DNA of 37,972 bases, taken from positions 1-37,972 of IMG/VR virus record IMGVR_UViG_3300007963_000017. One strand, 5' to 3'. Made by a program: the position numbers and the translations under genes. The stretch comes from a virus. The notes under the pieces are model-generated. The model saw only the letters and a program-made list of their open reading frames with translations, was not told where the DNA came from and made no database searches. This document shows positions 1 to 7,896 of this stretch, piece after piece. How positions within the stretch are numbered: position 1 is the stretch's first letter; the number at the start of each line of letters is the position of its first letter.

Positions 1-192
1 CTCAAGGCCGTGAAACTTGTTAAGGCGTGCAACCTTGTTGGTGATACGCGGATCACAGCACTTTGTGACCGGCTGGAGAATGATCTGGCGCGAGTCACAC
101 CCGAAGCACTCAGGGACGATCAGTTCTTGAGAGCGCAAACCAAATCCATGACACAGAACGTCATTGATAACCTTCCATCACTGGAAATTTGA
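1..192 (+). CDS. C-terminal fragment of an unidentified phage protein
   Basis: The reading frame is open from the first base of the window (CTC AAG GCC then GTG) to TGA at 190-192, so this is the tail end of a gene that starts to the left. The 63 visible residues are charged and probably helical and end in NLPSLEI. I do not recognise a family. It lies 22 bases upstream of the MoxR-type ATPase start, in the same direction, so it is likely part of the same transcript. The GTG at 10 could be an internal start, but nothing like a ribosome binding site precedes it. Confidence 0.55.
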   Translation, partial: LKAVKLVKACNLVGDTRITALCDRLENDLARVTPEALRDDQFLRAQTKSMTQNVIDNLPSLEI

Positions 193-214
193 TAACAAAA
201 CTAAGGAGACCATT

Positions 215-1327
215 ATGAGTTTAGCTCAAGATATGTACGCTGTTTCACTAGAACAAGGCGTAGACGCAATCGCTGCAACAGGCAGAGAAAGAGACGGTGG
301 CATTGTCTACCTTGCCCAAGGCCATATGGGTACGGGCAAGACCACAATGCTCAAGATGCTGGCTAAGTTGTTCCCGAAACATAAGGCGATCTTGTTCGAC
401 TGCACCACCAAGGACTTGGGTGATCTGATGATCCCCAACATCAAGCTCAACAACGAAGTGTCATACGTTAACTTCGCAACGAATGAAGAGCTTGGCTTAC
501 ATCTCGATCAGCCAGTAATTCTGTGTCTTGACGAGTACGGCAAGTCAAATCCATCAGTCAAGCTGGCACTGCTTGGTGCCATGCAAGAGCGGGTGTTTGC
601 AGGTAGGTCGCTACATCCTGACTCAATCATCTTTGCGACGACTAATCTGGGTGCCGAGAAGGTCGGTGACTTGTTACCACCACATGCCTGCAATCGGATT
701 GTGCAGATGCGGATACGTAAGCCAGATCATATGGAGTGGGTTGCATGGGGTGTCGAGAACGGCATTGACCACACTGTACTTGGCTGGGCCAAGGAGACCC
801 CGCAGTTATTCCAGTCCTTCGAGGAAGTGCAAGACCCTAACGACAACCAGTACATCTTCCACCCCAAAGCGAAAGAACGTACATCGTTTGTCACACCGCG
901 CTCACTGGAGAAGGCGAGTTACATCGTCAAGAAACGTGAGGAACTGGATAGCTTTGTCATAACAAGTTTATTGACAGGGATCATCGGTGACCGTGGCGCA
1001 CAAGATCTGGCGGCGTTCGTAAAGCTGGCACACGATCTACCATCACTGGAGTCGATCAAGCAGGATCCAGAAGGTGCGCTAGTGCCAACGACTCCATCAG
1101 GCACTTGCATGGTGGTGTATCGAACACTGGGTTCCATTGAAAGGTCTTGGACTCCGGCATGGTTCACATACATGAAGCGTCTTGACACAGAAGCACAAGG
1201 CTACTTCATCAATGGGGTTCGAGATAAGAACTACGACGAAAAGCGCCGAGAGATTGTTGTGCAGGATGCCGGTTACGGTGAATGGTGCAGCAAGAACTCT
1301 TGGATGTTCACAGCCGACAAGGTGTAA
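215..1327 (+). CDS. MoxR-type AAA+ ATPase
   Basis: An AAA+ ATPase of 370 residues. Walker A is GHMGTGKTT with K42, and Walker B is VILCLDEYGK with D106-E107. A sensor-1-like ATTN and a possible arginine finger in CNRIVQMRIRK follow, as expected of MoxR/RavA-like chaperone ATPases. These typically remodel or activate a VWA-domain partner, often using a metal ion site on the partner. The ATG at 215 is chosen over the upstream ATG at 164 because AAGGAG (203-208) precedes it and the earlier start would overlap the preceding gene. The next gene starts 9 bases after the stop and encodes a HEXXH+VWA protein, which is the classic MoxR partner arrangement. The family call is firm; its role in the phage cycle is unknown. 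Confidence 0.85.
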   Translation: MSLAQDMYAVSLEQGVDAIAATGRERDGGIVYLAQGHMGTGKTTMLKMLAKLFPKHKAILFDCTTKDLGDLMIPNIKLNNEVSYVNFATNEELGLHLDQPVILCLDEYGKSNPSVKLALLGAMQERVFAGRSLHPDSIIFATTNLGAEKVGDLLPPHACNRIVQMRIRKPDHMEWVAWGVENGIDHTVLGWAKETPQLFQSFEEVQDPNDNQYIFHPKAKERTSFVTPRSLEKASYIVKKREELDSFVITSLLTGIIGDRGAQDLAAFVKLAHDLPSLESIKQDPEGALVPTTPSGTCMVVYRTLGSIERSWTPAWFTYMKRLDTEAQGYFINGVRDKNYDEKRREIVVQDAGYGEWCSKNSWMFTADKV

Positions 1328-1336
1328 GGAGATAAC

Positions 1337-2650
1337 GTGTTACTAGCAACAAAGATAACGGAGGAGCAACGGCTCCAGAAGTGTGTCGTAGATATTATGC
1401 GGCACCCACGCTACATGTGGTCAGCCGGTGTGCTGATGCTGGGCAAGCTGGAGGTTGTCGAAGACATACCCACGGCTCGTACCAACGGCGTCGATGTGCA
1501 GTTTGGACGTGCGTTCATACAGTCATTGACCGATGCACAGCTACGGTTTGTGCTGCTGCATGAGCTGTATCACAAGATATACAAACACCTCACCACATGG
1601 CGGTGGATGTATGACAAGGAAGCGCAATTGGCTAATGCCTCTTGTGACTTCAACATCAACGGCAAGCTGGTGGACGAAAACAAAAAGCCAGACCATCGGG
1701 TCAACGGCAGGATGGAGCAGTTCGCTACCATGCCCACCAACGACAAAGGTGAACGGATAGGTTTGTTTGACGAGAAGTACAGAGTCAAAGATGGCTGGAT
1801 GGATTCTGCTGCTATCTTCAAACAGTTGTACGAAGAACGTCGTGGAGGTGGGGGTGCTGGCGGTAACGGTACAGCCTCCGATGAAAATGTTGTGGTAGGC
1901 CAGGGTGGCCCAACAAATGGTCAACCTAGTAACGAGTTACCACAAGGCTTTGACGAACACGACTGGGACGGTGCACAAGAAGTACCCACAGACGAACAGA
2001 AAAAGAATGCGCGTGAGATTGACGAAGCATTACGTCAGGGTGCTATGGCAGCAGGCAAGATGGGGTCAGGTGGTAGCAGGTCACTCGAAGAACTACTTGC
2101 ACCACAGATAGACTGGCAAGAAGTTATGAGAGCGTTCGTCAACGATGTGTGCAGAGGTAATCACTTCTCGACGTGGAAGAGACCCAACCGCAGGTACATC
2201 GGCGCTAACATCTTCATGCCCAGTGGCATATCAGAGACCGTTGAAGATCTGGTGTGCAACATCGACACATCCCTGTCGATACAGCAGTGGCACATTACCT
2301 TGTTCCTATCGGAGCTAGCTGACTTGTGCGAAACAGTCAGGCCGAATCGGGTTCGGCTGTTGTACTGGGACACCCAAGTTTGTCGTGAAGAGATCTACGA
2401 AGGTGAAGAAATAGATAGCATCCGCACGTCAACAAAGCCAGAGGGCGGCGGTGGCACAAGGATAAGCTGTGTAACTAATTACTACAAAGCGCATGACATC
2501 AGGCCAACCGCGTCCATCGTCTTTACAGACGGTTACTTGGGTGGTGAGTGGGGTGAGTGGGATACACCGCTACTGTGGTGCTTACTCAATAACAAAGCCG
2601 CCAAGCCACCCATCGGCAGCTACGTACACATTGATGAAAACAAACTTTGA
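1337..2650 (+). CDS. DUF2201-like protein: putative metallopeptidase domain plus VWA domain
   Basis: The N-terminal half carries FVLLHELYHKIYKHL, a HEXXH zinc motif at H75-E76-H79, followed by NASCDFNINGKLVD, which resembles the third-ligand region of the DUF2201 N-terminal domain. A Gly/Asn-rich linker (about 170-210) leads to a VWA-like domain with a complete MIDAS: DTSLS (D310, S312, S314), T374 in GGGGT, and D398 in FTDGY. The start is GTG with AAGGAGATAAC just before it. It sits 9 bases behind the MoxR-type ATPase, and such pairs usually form a chaperone-substrate complex. Visible: all metal-binding motifs are intact. Inferred: the protein works with the ATPase on an unknown host or phage target. 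Whether it really cleaves peptides is not shown by sequence. Confidence 0.82.
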   Translation: MLLATKITEEQRLQKCVVDIMRHPRYMWSAGVLMLGKLEVVEDIPTARTNGVDVQFGRAFIQSLTDAQLRFVLLHELYHKIYKHLTTWRWMYDKEAQLANASCDFNINGKLVDENKKPDHRVNGRMEQFATMPTNDKGERIGLFDEKYRVKDGWMDSAAIFKQLYEERRGGGGAGGNGTASDENVVVGQGGPTNGQPSNELPQGFDEHDWDGAQEVPTDEQKKNAREIDEALRQGAMAAGKMGSGGSRSLEELLAPQIDWQEVMRAFVNDVCRGNHFSTWKRPNRRYIGANIFMPSGISETVEDLVCNIDTSLSIQQWHITLFLSELADLCETVRPNRVRLLYWDTQVCREEIYEGEEIDSIRTSTKPEGGGGTRISCVTNYYKAHDIRPTASIVFTDGYLGGEWGEWDTPLLWCLLNNKAAKPPIGSYVHIDENKL

Positions 2651-2653
2651 AAT

Positions 2654-2674
2654 GTCTAACACGTTAGACCTAAC
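2654..2674. promoter_or_regulatory. Palindromic element, copy 1 (GTCTAAC-AC-GTTAGAC plus an extra half-site)
   Basis: The arms GTCTAAC (2654-2660) and GTTAGAC (2663-2669) are perfect inverted repeats around AC. A third half-site, CTAAC at 2670-2674, continues the alternation, so half-sites recur every 7 bases at 2656, 2663 and 2670. The element lies in the 45-base gap before the 2696 gene and ends 27 bases upstream of its ATG (counting from 2669). There is no T-run, which argues against a simple terminator. It is either an operator for a dimeric repressor/activator or an mRNA hairpin; the sequence alone does not decide. Confidence 0.6.
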
Positions 2675-2695
2675 TGAAACTAGGAGAAGATAGAT

Positions 2696-3628
2696 ATGTA
2701 CACGCATGAGAGTGCTTTTTTCACACACAAGACTCACTTAGGAGAAGAGTGGGATGTGACTCAGCCAATCACGGACGAACGGACAAACGTGCGTATGTCC
2801 CACTCTTTCGCCAAAGACTTGAAGGACGAGATGCGCTGGGTGAGCTTTCGACAAGATCGCAGGAACGCAGACAAGCTATGGGTTTGTGACGATAGCCCGT
2901 TTCCTCTGGGGTTTATTGCCTTCGGTAACTACACCGATGCTGGCAAGGGAACCAAGTATGTTGTGGGTTCTCGCGTCATTGAGAACAACAAGTATGCTTC
3001 ATACAGTAATCAGCACTGGATGCTGATGAGTAAGAACAAGAGCACGGCGCTGCGAAATGCCAAGCGGTATCTGCGAGGCTGGATTGCAGGCGAGATAGCT
3101 GAGGGAAGTATTCAAGACTTCCAAAGAGCAAGGATGAAGGTGGTCGATGAGCTTAAAAGTGAGCTACGTGAACACAAGGGAGAGATGTCCTTGATAGCCA
3201 ACACGTCAAAAGACAATACCGCTTATGACATGCTCAAGAGACTTGTGCATCACATACCTGAGGAGAGTGATATACACAGACGTATGCAGAAGTGCATGGA
3301 GCTTGAACGTGAGATAGGTGACGATCAATCCCAAGATGTTACGGCTACGTTTGTTTGCATCAAGGAACCTGTAGCCGGTTACCCAGCACTGCATACGGTG
3401 GTGATACCGCCAGATGTGGTGAATGGAGGATATTGGAGAGCGCACCACCCTAATTATTTTCAATCTGATCTAATCAATACGACTATAGATGGCGGCGCTA
3501 AAGCTGACCAGTTCTACCATCTAGCAGAGTTTGTTAACAGGTTGACCGTGCTGGAGGATGGTACGTACGTGCGTGGCGTTGGCATGAAAGTCAGCGAGGA
3601 TATGTTCTATGTCCACACCACCGTATAG
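2696..3628 (+). CDS. Unknown 310-aa protein beside the MoxR/VWA pair
   Basis: I do not recognise a domain. The protein is soluble-looking, without signal or membrane segments. Its N-terminal third is rich in aromatic and basic residues, the middle (about 120-205) is charged and helical (RARMKVVDELKSELREHKGE), and the C-terminal third is beta-like. The start ATG is preceded by AGGAGA. It follows the VWA gene in the same direction after a 45-base gap that contains a palindromic element. A third gene next to MoxR-VWA pairs is often a partner or target, so a link is possible but is inference from position only. Confidence 0.65.
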   Translation: MYTHESAFFTHKTHLGEEWDVTQPITDERTNVRMSHSFAKDLKDEMRWVSFRQDRRNADKLWVCDDSPFPLGFIAFGNYTDAGKGTKYVVGSRVIENNKYASYSNQHWMLMSKNKSTALRNAKRYLRGWIAGEIAEGSIQDFQRARMKVVDELKSELREHKGEMSLIANTSKDNTAYDMLKRLVHHIPEESDIHRRMQKCMELEREIGDDQSQDVTATFVCIKEPVAGYPALHTVVIPPDVVNGGYWRAHHPNYFQSDLINTTIDGGAKADQFYHLAEFVNRLTVLEDGTYVRGVGMKVSEDMFYVHTTV

Positions 3629-3929
3629 CGATCTAAATATGGTTCAAGATATTGCAACAACGCTGGGTAACCAGAACAAGTTAAGCCATGATGGGCCAGT
3701 CTATCATGTAACCGCAGATCCTAAGTACGACTGGTGGAAAGTATTGTGTATTGGTATCGAATGTGTTGACAACGATTATACTGGTACATACTATTCATCG
3801 GACGAACTGCCGGAAGAACTGAGAGATAAGATACTCAGGCTTTCGGTTCTGGAACCACAGACACCACAGGTAGCAAGGGTCGGACTTCGGTCTGGCCCTG
3901 TGACCTTCTGGGTGTTTGGCGATGTCTAA
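3609..3929 (+). CDS. Unknown 106-aa protein
   Basis: A small soluble protein of unknown function. The annotated start overlaps the upstream gene by 20 bases and has GAGG about 9 bases upstream. The alternative ATG at 3639 would remove the overlap but has no visible ribosome binding site. The sequence contains YDWWKVLCIGIEC and a negatively charged centre; no motif is recognisable. Its TAA stop (3927-3929) lies inside the left arm of the next palindromic element, so the end of this message and the element are physically fused. Confidence 0.55.
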   Translation: MSTPPYSDLNMVQDIATTLGNQNKLSHDGPVYHVTADPKYDWWKVLCIGIECVDNDYTGTYYSSDELPEELRDKILRLSVLEPQTPQVARVGLRSGPVTFWVFGDV

Positions 3930-3941
3930 CCTGTTAGACAT
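3922..3941. promoter_or_regulatory. Palindromic element, copy 2 (ATGTCTAAC-CT-GTTAGACAT)
   Basis: Nine-base perfect inverted repeat arms around CT, followed by TTTT. It is identical at its 18-base core (TGTCTAACCTGTTAGACA) to the copy at 12391-12408. It ends 22 bases upstream of the VRR-NUC start codon. The short weak stem with a T-run could act as a feeble intrinsic terminator. The exact sequence conservation and fixed spacing to start codons fit a protein-binding operator or an RNA processing site better. Confidence 0.65.
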
Positions 3942-3962
3942 TTTCATAAGAAGGGGACTGTC

Positions 3963-4286
3963 ATGGCAAAGACGCCAGAAAAGAAAGTTAAGGACAAAGT
4001 AACCTCTGTCCTAAAAAGCATCGGTGCGTACTATTTCTATCCCGTATCGGGTGGTTATGGGCGCAGCGGGGTGCCCGATATTGTCGGGTGCTATCAAGGT
4101 AAGTTTTTTGGTATTGAGTGCAAAGCAGGGGCGGGGAAACTCACCACGCTTCAAACCAAGAACCTACAAGAAATCCGTGCTTGCGATGGTATCGCTATGG
4201 TTGTCAATGAAGACAACATACATGACGTGCTGTGCGAGCTAACGGAAACGACAACAAACCCTAACCAGTTAGAGTTTAATTTTTAA
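3963..4286 (+). CDS. VRR-NUC domain nuclease
   Basis: A single-domain 107-residue VRR-NUC protein of the PD-(D/E)XK superfamily. Visible catalytic residues are D39 in SGVPDIVGC, and E52 and K54 in FGIECKAG, followed by the typical KLTTLQ segment where Q63 helps shape the active site. Stand-alone VRR-NUC proteins of this size are common in phages. The family acts on structured DNA such as Holliday junctions or flaps, and short phage versions are thought to work as multimers in replication or packaging. The start ATG has AAGGGG upstream. It lies just before the small DNA-binding-like gene and the polymerase, in keeping with a DNA-processing role. The family is secure; the substrate is not. Confidence 0.88.
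   Translation: MAKTPEKKVKDKVTSVLKSIGAYYFYPVSGGYGRSGVPDIVGCYQGKFFGIECKAGAGKLTTLQTKNLQEIRACDGIAMVVNEDNIHDVLCELTETTTNPNQLEFNF
4261..4272. promoter_or_regulatory. Degenerate palindromic element, copy 4 (CTAAC-CA-GTTAG)
   Basis: A five-base-arm version of the palindrome family, overlapping the last codons of the VRR-NUC gene (NQLEFNF). It ends 24 bases before the ATG at 4297, matching the 22-27 base spacing of the other copies, and is followed by a T-rich stretch (TTTAATTTTTAATT). Taken alone it could be chance; its position in line with the three strong copies makes it more credible. Confidence 0.35.
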
Positions 4287-4296
4287 TTAGGAGACC

Positions 4297-4791
4297 ATGA
4301 TGACGAGAAAATATACTCGTAGGAAAATAACCAAAACAGCAAAGCTGAGAAAATATTTTAAGGAGCACCCCACGGCGACTGCGCGTGAAGCTGCCAATGC
4401 AACTCATGCCGCCTACGGCACTGCGTGGACGGTGAAAAAAGAAGTTGCGGATCCATTTGAAGCCAGTGCCCGCACATTTAGACGTGTGACGAATGATGCT
4501 GGGGCCACTCAAATCGAGCTTTCACACCCTCCTGTGTTATCACAAACACTGGTACAGGACGACAAACACGAATCTGGAACTAGCGACGGAAGCACCGCGT
4601 CTTACTACGAACTGCCTGCTGAAGCAAAAGAACTTCAAGACCTCATCTCTCATAAAGATATGAATGCACAGATTGGCGAGATCTTTCGTGCTGCGTATCG
4701 GTATGGACAGTCATCGCATAGTGATAAGTTACGTGACGCAAAGAAGATTCGATTCTACATTGATGCTGAAATTAAACGTCTAGGGGGTTGA
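4297..4791 (+). CDS. Putative helix-turn-helix DNA-binding protein (164 aa)
   Basis: The first 16 residues are strongly basic (MMTRKYTRRKITKTAK). Residues about 26-48 (TATAREAANATHAAYGTAWTVKK) have the pattern of a helix-turn-helix with a recognition helix ending in basic residues. The remainder is Ser/Thr-rich and then helical, with no known domain. The ATG at 4297 (or 4300) follows the box AGGAGACC, which also precedes the starts at 215 and 11575. It is downstream of palindrome copy 4, so it is one candidate for the regulator that binds the palindromes; that is inference. Confidence is good that it is a gene, low for the fold. Confidence 0.6.
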   Translation: MMTRKYTRRKITKTAKLRKYFKEHPTATAREAANATHAAYGTAWTVKKEVADPFEASARTFRRVTNDAGATQIELSHPPVLSQTLVQDDKHESGTSDGSTASYYELPAEAKELQDLISHKDMNAQIGEIFRAAYRYGQSSHSDKLRDAKKIRFYIDAEIKRLGG

Positions 4792-4792
4792 T

Positions 4793-4984
4793 ATGACTGA
4801 GGATGCAGAGCTTAAATTGTTCTACGTTACCGTCGAAGAAACTGTTTCGAGGCAGGTGGCGGTAGAAGCGAAGAACGAAGAGGAAGCACGATACCAAGCC
4901 ATAGATGATCGTGGCACGATTGTTCGTATACCTATTACTACAGGTGTGACTGTTACAGCCGTGTCGGAGAGGGAGCGAGTGTAG
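4793..4984 (+). CDS. Unknown 63-aa protein upstream of DNA polymerase
   Basis: A short protein starting one base after the previous stop, with an AGGGGG box upstream. Its last base is the first base of the polymerase GTG start (TAGTG), so it is likely translationally coupled to the polymerase. The pattern LKLFYVTVEETVSRQVAVEA followed by EEARYQAIDD looks like a small alpha-beta fold in which a beta-hairpin precedes a helix, as in DpnD/PcfM-type small proteins. That resemblance is weak and no function is proposed. Confidence 0.6.
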   Translation: MTEDAELKLFYVTVEETVSRQVAVEAKNEEEARYQAIDDRGTIVRIPITTGVTVTAVSERERV

Positions 4985-6816
4985 TGGATCTAATTACACT
5001 CGACTTTGAGACATACTACGACAAAGAGTTTTCTCTTAGTAAATTAACAACAGAGGAATACGTCCGTGACCCGCGTTTTGAGGTCGTGGGCGTAGGAGTA
5101 AAGGTAAACAATGGCGCTACCGAATGGGCTTCTGGAACACGCGAGGAACTTCAAGGATACCTTGACGAGTTTAACTGGGCTGACAGCATGGTGCTGGCTC
5201 ACAACACTATGTTCGATGGCGCTATATTATCTTGGCTGTTTGGTGTTCGCCCTCGGATTTATTGCGATACTCTTTGTATCGCCCGCGCTCTACATGGGGT
5301 GGAAGTTAGTGGAAGTCTCAAGGCGTTATCCGAACGCTATCAGATAGGTGCCAAGGGCACAGAAGTATTAGATGCGTTGGGTAAACGTCGTGAAGACTTT
5401 ACTGAGAAGGAGTTGGATAGCTACGGGGACTACTGCATCAATGATGTGGAGCTTACCTACAAGCTATTCAACATCTTCTTACGCAATGGGTTTCCAAAGA
5501 AAGAGTTGCGGGTCATCGACTGCACGTTGCGGATGTTTATAGAACCGATATTAGTTTTGGACTGCAAGCTACTGGAGGACAACCTGTATGACATCAAACG
5601 ATTCAAGGATAACTTGTTAGCAGAAGCGGGTGTATCTGACAAAAAAGAGCTGATGAGTAGCGATAAGTTTGCTGATCTGCTTAGAAATGCAGGTGTCGAA
5701 CCCCCCATGAAGGTCAGTCCCACGACAGGCAAAGATACCTATGCGTTCGCTAAAACTGATGAAGGATTCAAGAGCCTTGTAACGCATGAGAACTCCAACG
5801 TACAGGCACTTGTTAACGCACGTTTGGGCTTGAAAAGTACCTTGGAGGAAACTCGTACTGAGCGGTTCATAGATATAGCGAAACGTGGCACTTTCCCAGT
5901 CCCGACAAAATACTACGCAGCACATACAGGCAGATGGGGTGGTGACGATAAGGTCAACGTCCAAAATCTACCTAGCCGTGGGCCGAATGCTAAGAAGTTA
6001 AAGCGTAGCATTACCGCACCTGATGGATATGTTTTAGTGGACTGTGACTCTTCGCAAATCGAAGCAAGAGTATTGGCATGGTTTGCGGAGCAAGATGATC
6101 TGACTCAAGCCTTTGCAGATAAAGAGGACGTGTATGTGAAGATGGCTTCGCGCATCTACGGCGTTGGAGAGTATGAGGTAACGAAGGATCAGCGGTTTGT
6201 CGGTAAGACCACAATCCTCGGCGCAGGTTACGGTATGGGGGCGGTGAAGTTTCAAGCGCAGTTACAGACATTCGGTACGGATATAGAACTGGATGAAGCA
6301 CGGCGTATCATCAACATATATCGTGATGCGAACTGGAAGATCTCAAGTCTGTGGCGTGATGCGAACTATGCCTTGCAGTATATGGAGCGCGGCGAGTCAT
6401 TACCATTTGGGAAGCGTGGCGTCATAGAGGTGGTGAGTAAAAGACACGGTATCAAGTTACCGTCTGGTCTGGTTATGAAATACGAAGACCTACATGGAGC
6501 TAAAAATAGCTACGGTGTTGAGTACACATACAAAACAAGGAAAGGCCGAACCAAGATCTACGGTGGCAAGGTTATTGAGAACGTGTGTCAGGCACTAGCG
6601 CGTTGTATTATTGCAGAACAAATGTTAAAAATAGCAAAGAAGTATCGTCCAGTGTTAACTGTGCATGATTCTGTGGTAGTATGCGTACCCAAGGAATCTG
6701 CGAAGGCGGGTCAAGAGTACATCGAAGCGTGTATGCGCTATGTGCCAGAGTGGGCAGAAGGGTTACCACTAGACTGCGAGAGTGGTATGGCTAAAGCATA
6801 TGGAGATTGCGAGTAA
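4984..6816 (+). CDS. Family A DNA polymerase with 3'-5' exonuclease
   Basis: A replicative polymerase of 610 residues. The exonuclease has Exo I D7-F-E9, Exo II in LAHNTMFDGAIL and Exo III in YCINDVELTY, so proofreading should be intact. In the polymerase domain, motif A is DSSQIEAR (D355, E360), motif B runs from R404 through K408 to Y416-G417, and motif C is VHDSVV with H561-D562. There is no 5'-3' exonuclease domain. The residue equivalent to E. coli Pol I F762 is Leu (L412). No Cys-rich DnaJ-like insert is present, in contrast to my recollection of phage HMO-2011. The start is GTG with GGAG/GGGAG boxes about 10-18 bases upstream, coupled to the preceding stop. The SSB and primase-helicase in the same module complete the replisome. 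Confidence 0.95.
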   Translation: MDLITLDFETYYDKEFSLSKLTTEEYVRDPRFEVVGVGVKVNNGATEWASGTREELQGYLDEFNWADSMVLAHNTMFDGAILSWLFGVRPRIYCDTLCIARALHGVEVSGSLKALSERYQIGAKGTEVLDALGKRREDFTEKELDSYGDYCINDVELTYKLFNIFLRNGFPKKELRVIDCTLRMFIEPILVLDCKLLEDNLYDIKRFKDNLLAEAGVSDKKELMSSDKFADLLRNAGVEPPMKVSPTTGKDTYAFAKTDEGFKSLVTHENSNVQALVNARLGLKSTLEETRTERFIDIAKRGTFPVPTKYYAAHTGRWGGDDKVNVQNLPSRGPNAKKLKRSITAPDGYVLVDCDSSQIEARVLAWFAEQDDLTQAFADKEDVYVKMASRIYGVGEYEVTKDQRFVGKTTILGAGYGMGAVKFQAQLQTFGTDIELDEARRIINIYRDANWKISSLWRDANYALQYMERGESLPFGKRGVIEVVSKRHGIKLPSGLVMKYEDLHGAKNSYGVEYTYKTRKGRTKIYGGKVIENVCQALARCIIAEQMLKIAKKYRPVLTVHDSVVVCVPKESAKAGQEYIEACMRYVPEWAEGLPLDCESGMAKAYGDCE

Positions 6817-7004
6817 TGGAATTTACACCGTGGGACGAACTGCTCATCAGCCAGCGGGATCGACTTAATGCCGCTGACGCCGTTATAGAAGAGGCGACAT
6901 ATTTACGGGAAGCCATGAACGCTAAAGAGATAACATTTGAGCAAGCTCTTATGGCACTACTTATAGCTGAGTTACGTAACTTACCTTATGCAAGTGGTTC
7001 GTGA
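6816..7004 (+). CDS. Unknown 62-aa protein
   Basis: A short acidic helical protein starting at MEFTPWDELL. The ATG at 6816 shares its A with the polymerase stop (TAATG), and GGAG lies about 10 bases upstream, so this start is preferred over the TTG at 6807. No motif is recognisable. Its place between the polymerase and a nuclease, in a run of overlapping genes, suggests an accessory role in DNA metabolism, but nothing in the sequence shows it. Confidence 0.6.
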   Translation: MEFTPWDELLISQRDRLNAADAVIEEATYLREAMNAKEITFEQALMALLIAELRNLPYASGS

Positions 7005-7228
7005 GAATGAAGTGCGTCATTCTGTTTACCGAGACTCCGTTTATGGAAGGTAGTTACTCTAACCTCATAGAAGCATATGAAGCCAAAGAGAAACTCCTCA
7101 AGCGGTTTCCGAAACTTCGTCTCGAAATAGCAGAAGTATCTGACACGTTTAAGATCACGTACGACATGAATTGGAAAAACTATGAGGATATTTTGCAGAA
7201 AGCATACGACGAAGAGTATGAAGATTGA
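7001..7228 (+). CDS. Unknown 75-aa protein
   Basis: A small alpha-beta protein (MRMKCVILFTETPF, then charged helices, then an acidic tail EEYED). It starts at GTG 7001, which overlaps the previous TGA stop, or two codons later at ATG 7007. The stop overlaps the TTG start of the nuclease gene. No family is recognised. The overlap chain on both sides indicates coupled translation with the neighbours. Confidence 0.6.
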   Translation: MRMKCVILFTETPFMEGSYSNLIEAYEAKEKLLKRFPKLRLEIAEVSDTFKITYDMNWKNYEDILQKAYDEEYED

Positions 7229-7896
7229 ATGTAGCGCCTTGGTCGTTCAGTAAGATTAAGGCATTTCAACAGTGTCCTAAGCAGTTCTACCATGAAAAGG
7301 TGCTTAACCAGTATCCGTTCAAAGAAAGTGAAGCGACACTGTACGGAACGGCTTTCCACGAAGCTGCGGAGACATACATCCGTGACGGTGGGGAGCTTGA
7401 CCCACGGTTTTCGTACGCTAAAAAAACTTTGGACGCGCTGAACGCCAAGAAAGGTAAGAAGCTGTGCGAAGTAAAAATGGGACTGACCGAAGACTTAGAA
7501 GCGTGTAGTTTCTTTGCTAAGAATGTTTGGTTCCGTGGAATCGCTGACTTGTTAATCCTAAATCGTGATGACAAGTTAGCGTGGGTGATTGACTACAAGA
7601 CCGGCAAGTCGGCAAGATATGCTGACAAAGGGCAGCTAGAGCTTATGGCGATGGCTACCTTCAAGCACTACCCCGAAGTGGAGACCGTTCGGGCTGGACT
7701 GCTGTTTGTAGTGAGTAATGATTTGATAAAGGATCGCTACACCACAGAAGATGAAGAAGGACTGTGGGCAAAATGGATGGGTAACTACGAAGATATGGGG
7801 ACTGCATTCGACAACGATGTGTGGAACCCGAATCCTAGTGGGCTATGCAAGGCATGGTGTCCTGTTCTCGAATGTCCGCACAACGGAAGAAACTGA
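7225..7896 (+). CDS. PD-(D/E)XK nuclease, RecB/Cas4-like, probably with a 4Fe-4S cluster
   Basis: A 223-residue exonuclease-like protein of the PDDEXK_1 (RecB C-terminal/Cas4) family. It begins with the family signature WSFSKIKAFQQCPKQF. It has GTAFHEA (H45, E46), D108 in GIADLLIL, and the D123-Y-K125 catalytic motif in VIDYKTGKS, followed by QLELMA. C17 together with C208, C212 and C217 near the C-terminus reproduces the one-plus-three cysteine layout of AddB/Cas4 iron-sulfur nucleases, so a 4Fe-4S cluster is likely. The start must be TTG at 7225 because the frame is closed just upstream and the conserved motif begins six residues later. It probably processes DNA ends in recombination or replication. 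Confidence 0.88.
   Translation: MNVAPWSFSKIKAFQQCPKQFYHEKVLNQYPFKESEATLYGTAFHEAAETYIRDGGELDPRFSYAKKTLDALNAKKGKKLCEVKMGLTEDLEACSFFAKNVWFRGIADLLILNRDDKLAWVIDYKTGKSARYADKGQLELMAMATFKHYPEVETVRAGLLFVVSNDLIKDRYTTEDEEGLWAKWMGNYEDMGTAFDNDVWNPNPSGLCKAWCPVLECPHNGRN

Noticed and set aside
164-214. Upstream ATG giving a longer MoxR ATPase
   Set aside because: It overlaps the previous gene, has no ribosome binding site, and the added residues are not part of the AAA+ fold.
528-962. 144-codon frame overlapping the MoxR ATPase on the same strand
   Set aside because: It lies wholly inside a gene with intact catalytic motifs in the other frame and has no family resemblance.
6807-6815. TTG start for the 62-aa gene after the polymerase
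   Set aside because: The ATG at 6816 overlaps the polymerase stop in the usual TAATG manner with GGAG at suitable distance.
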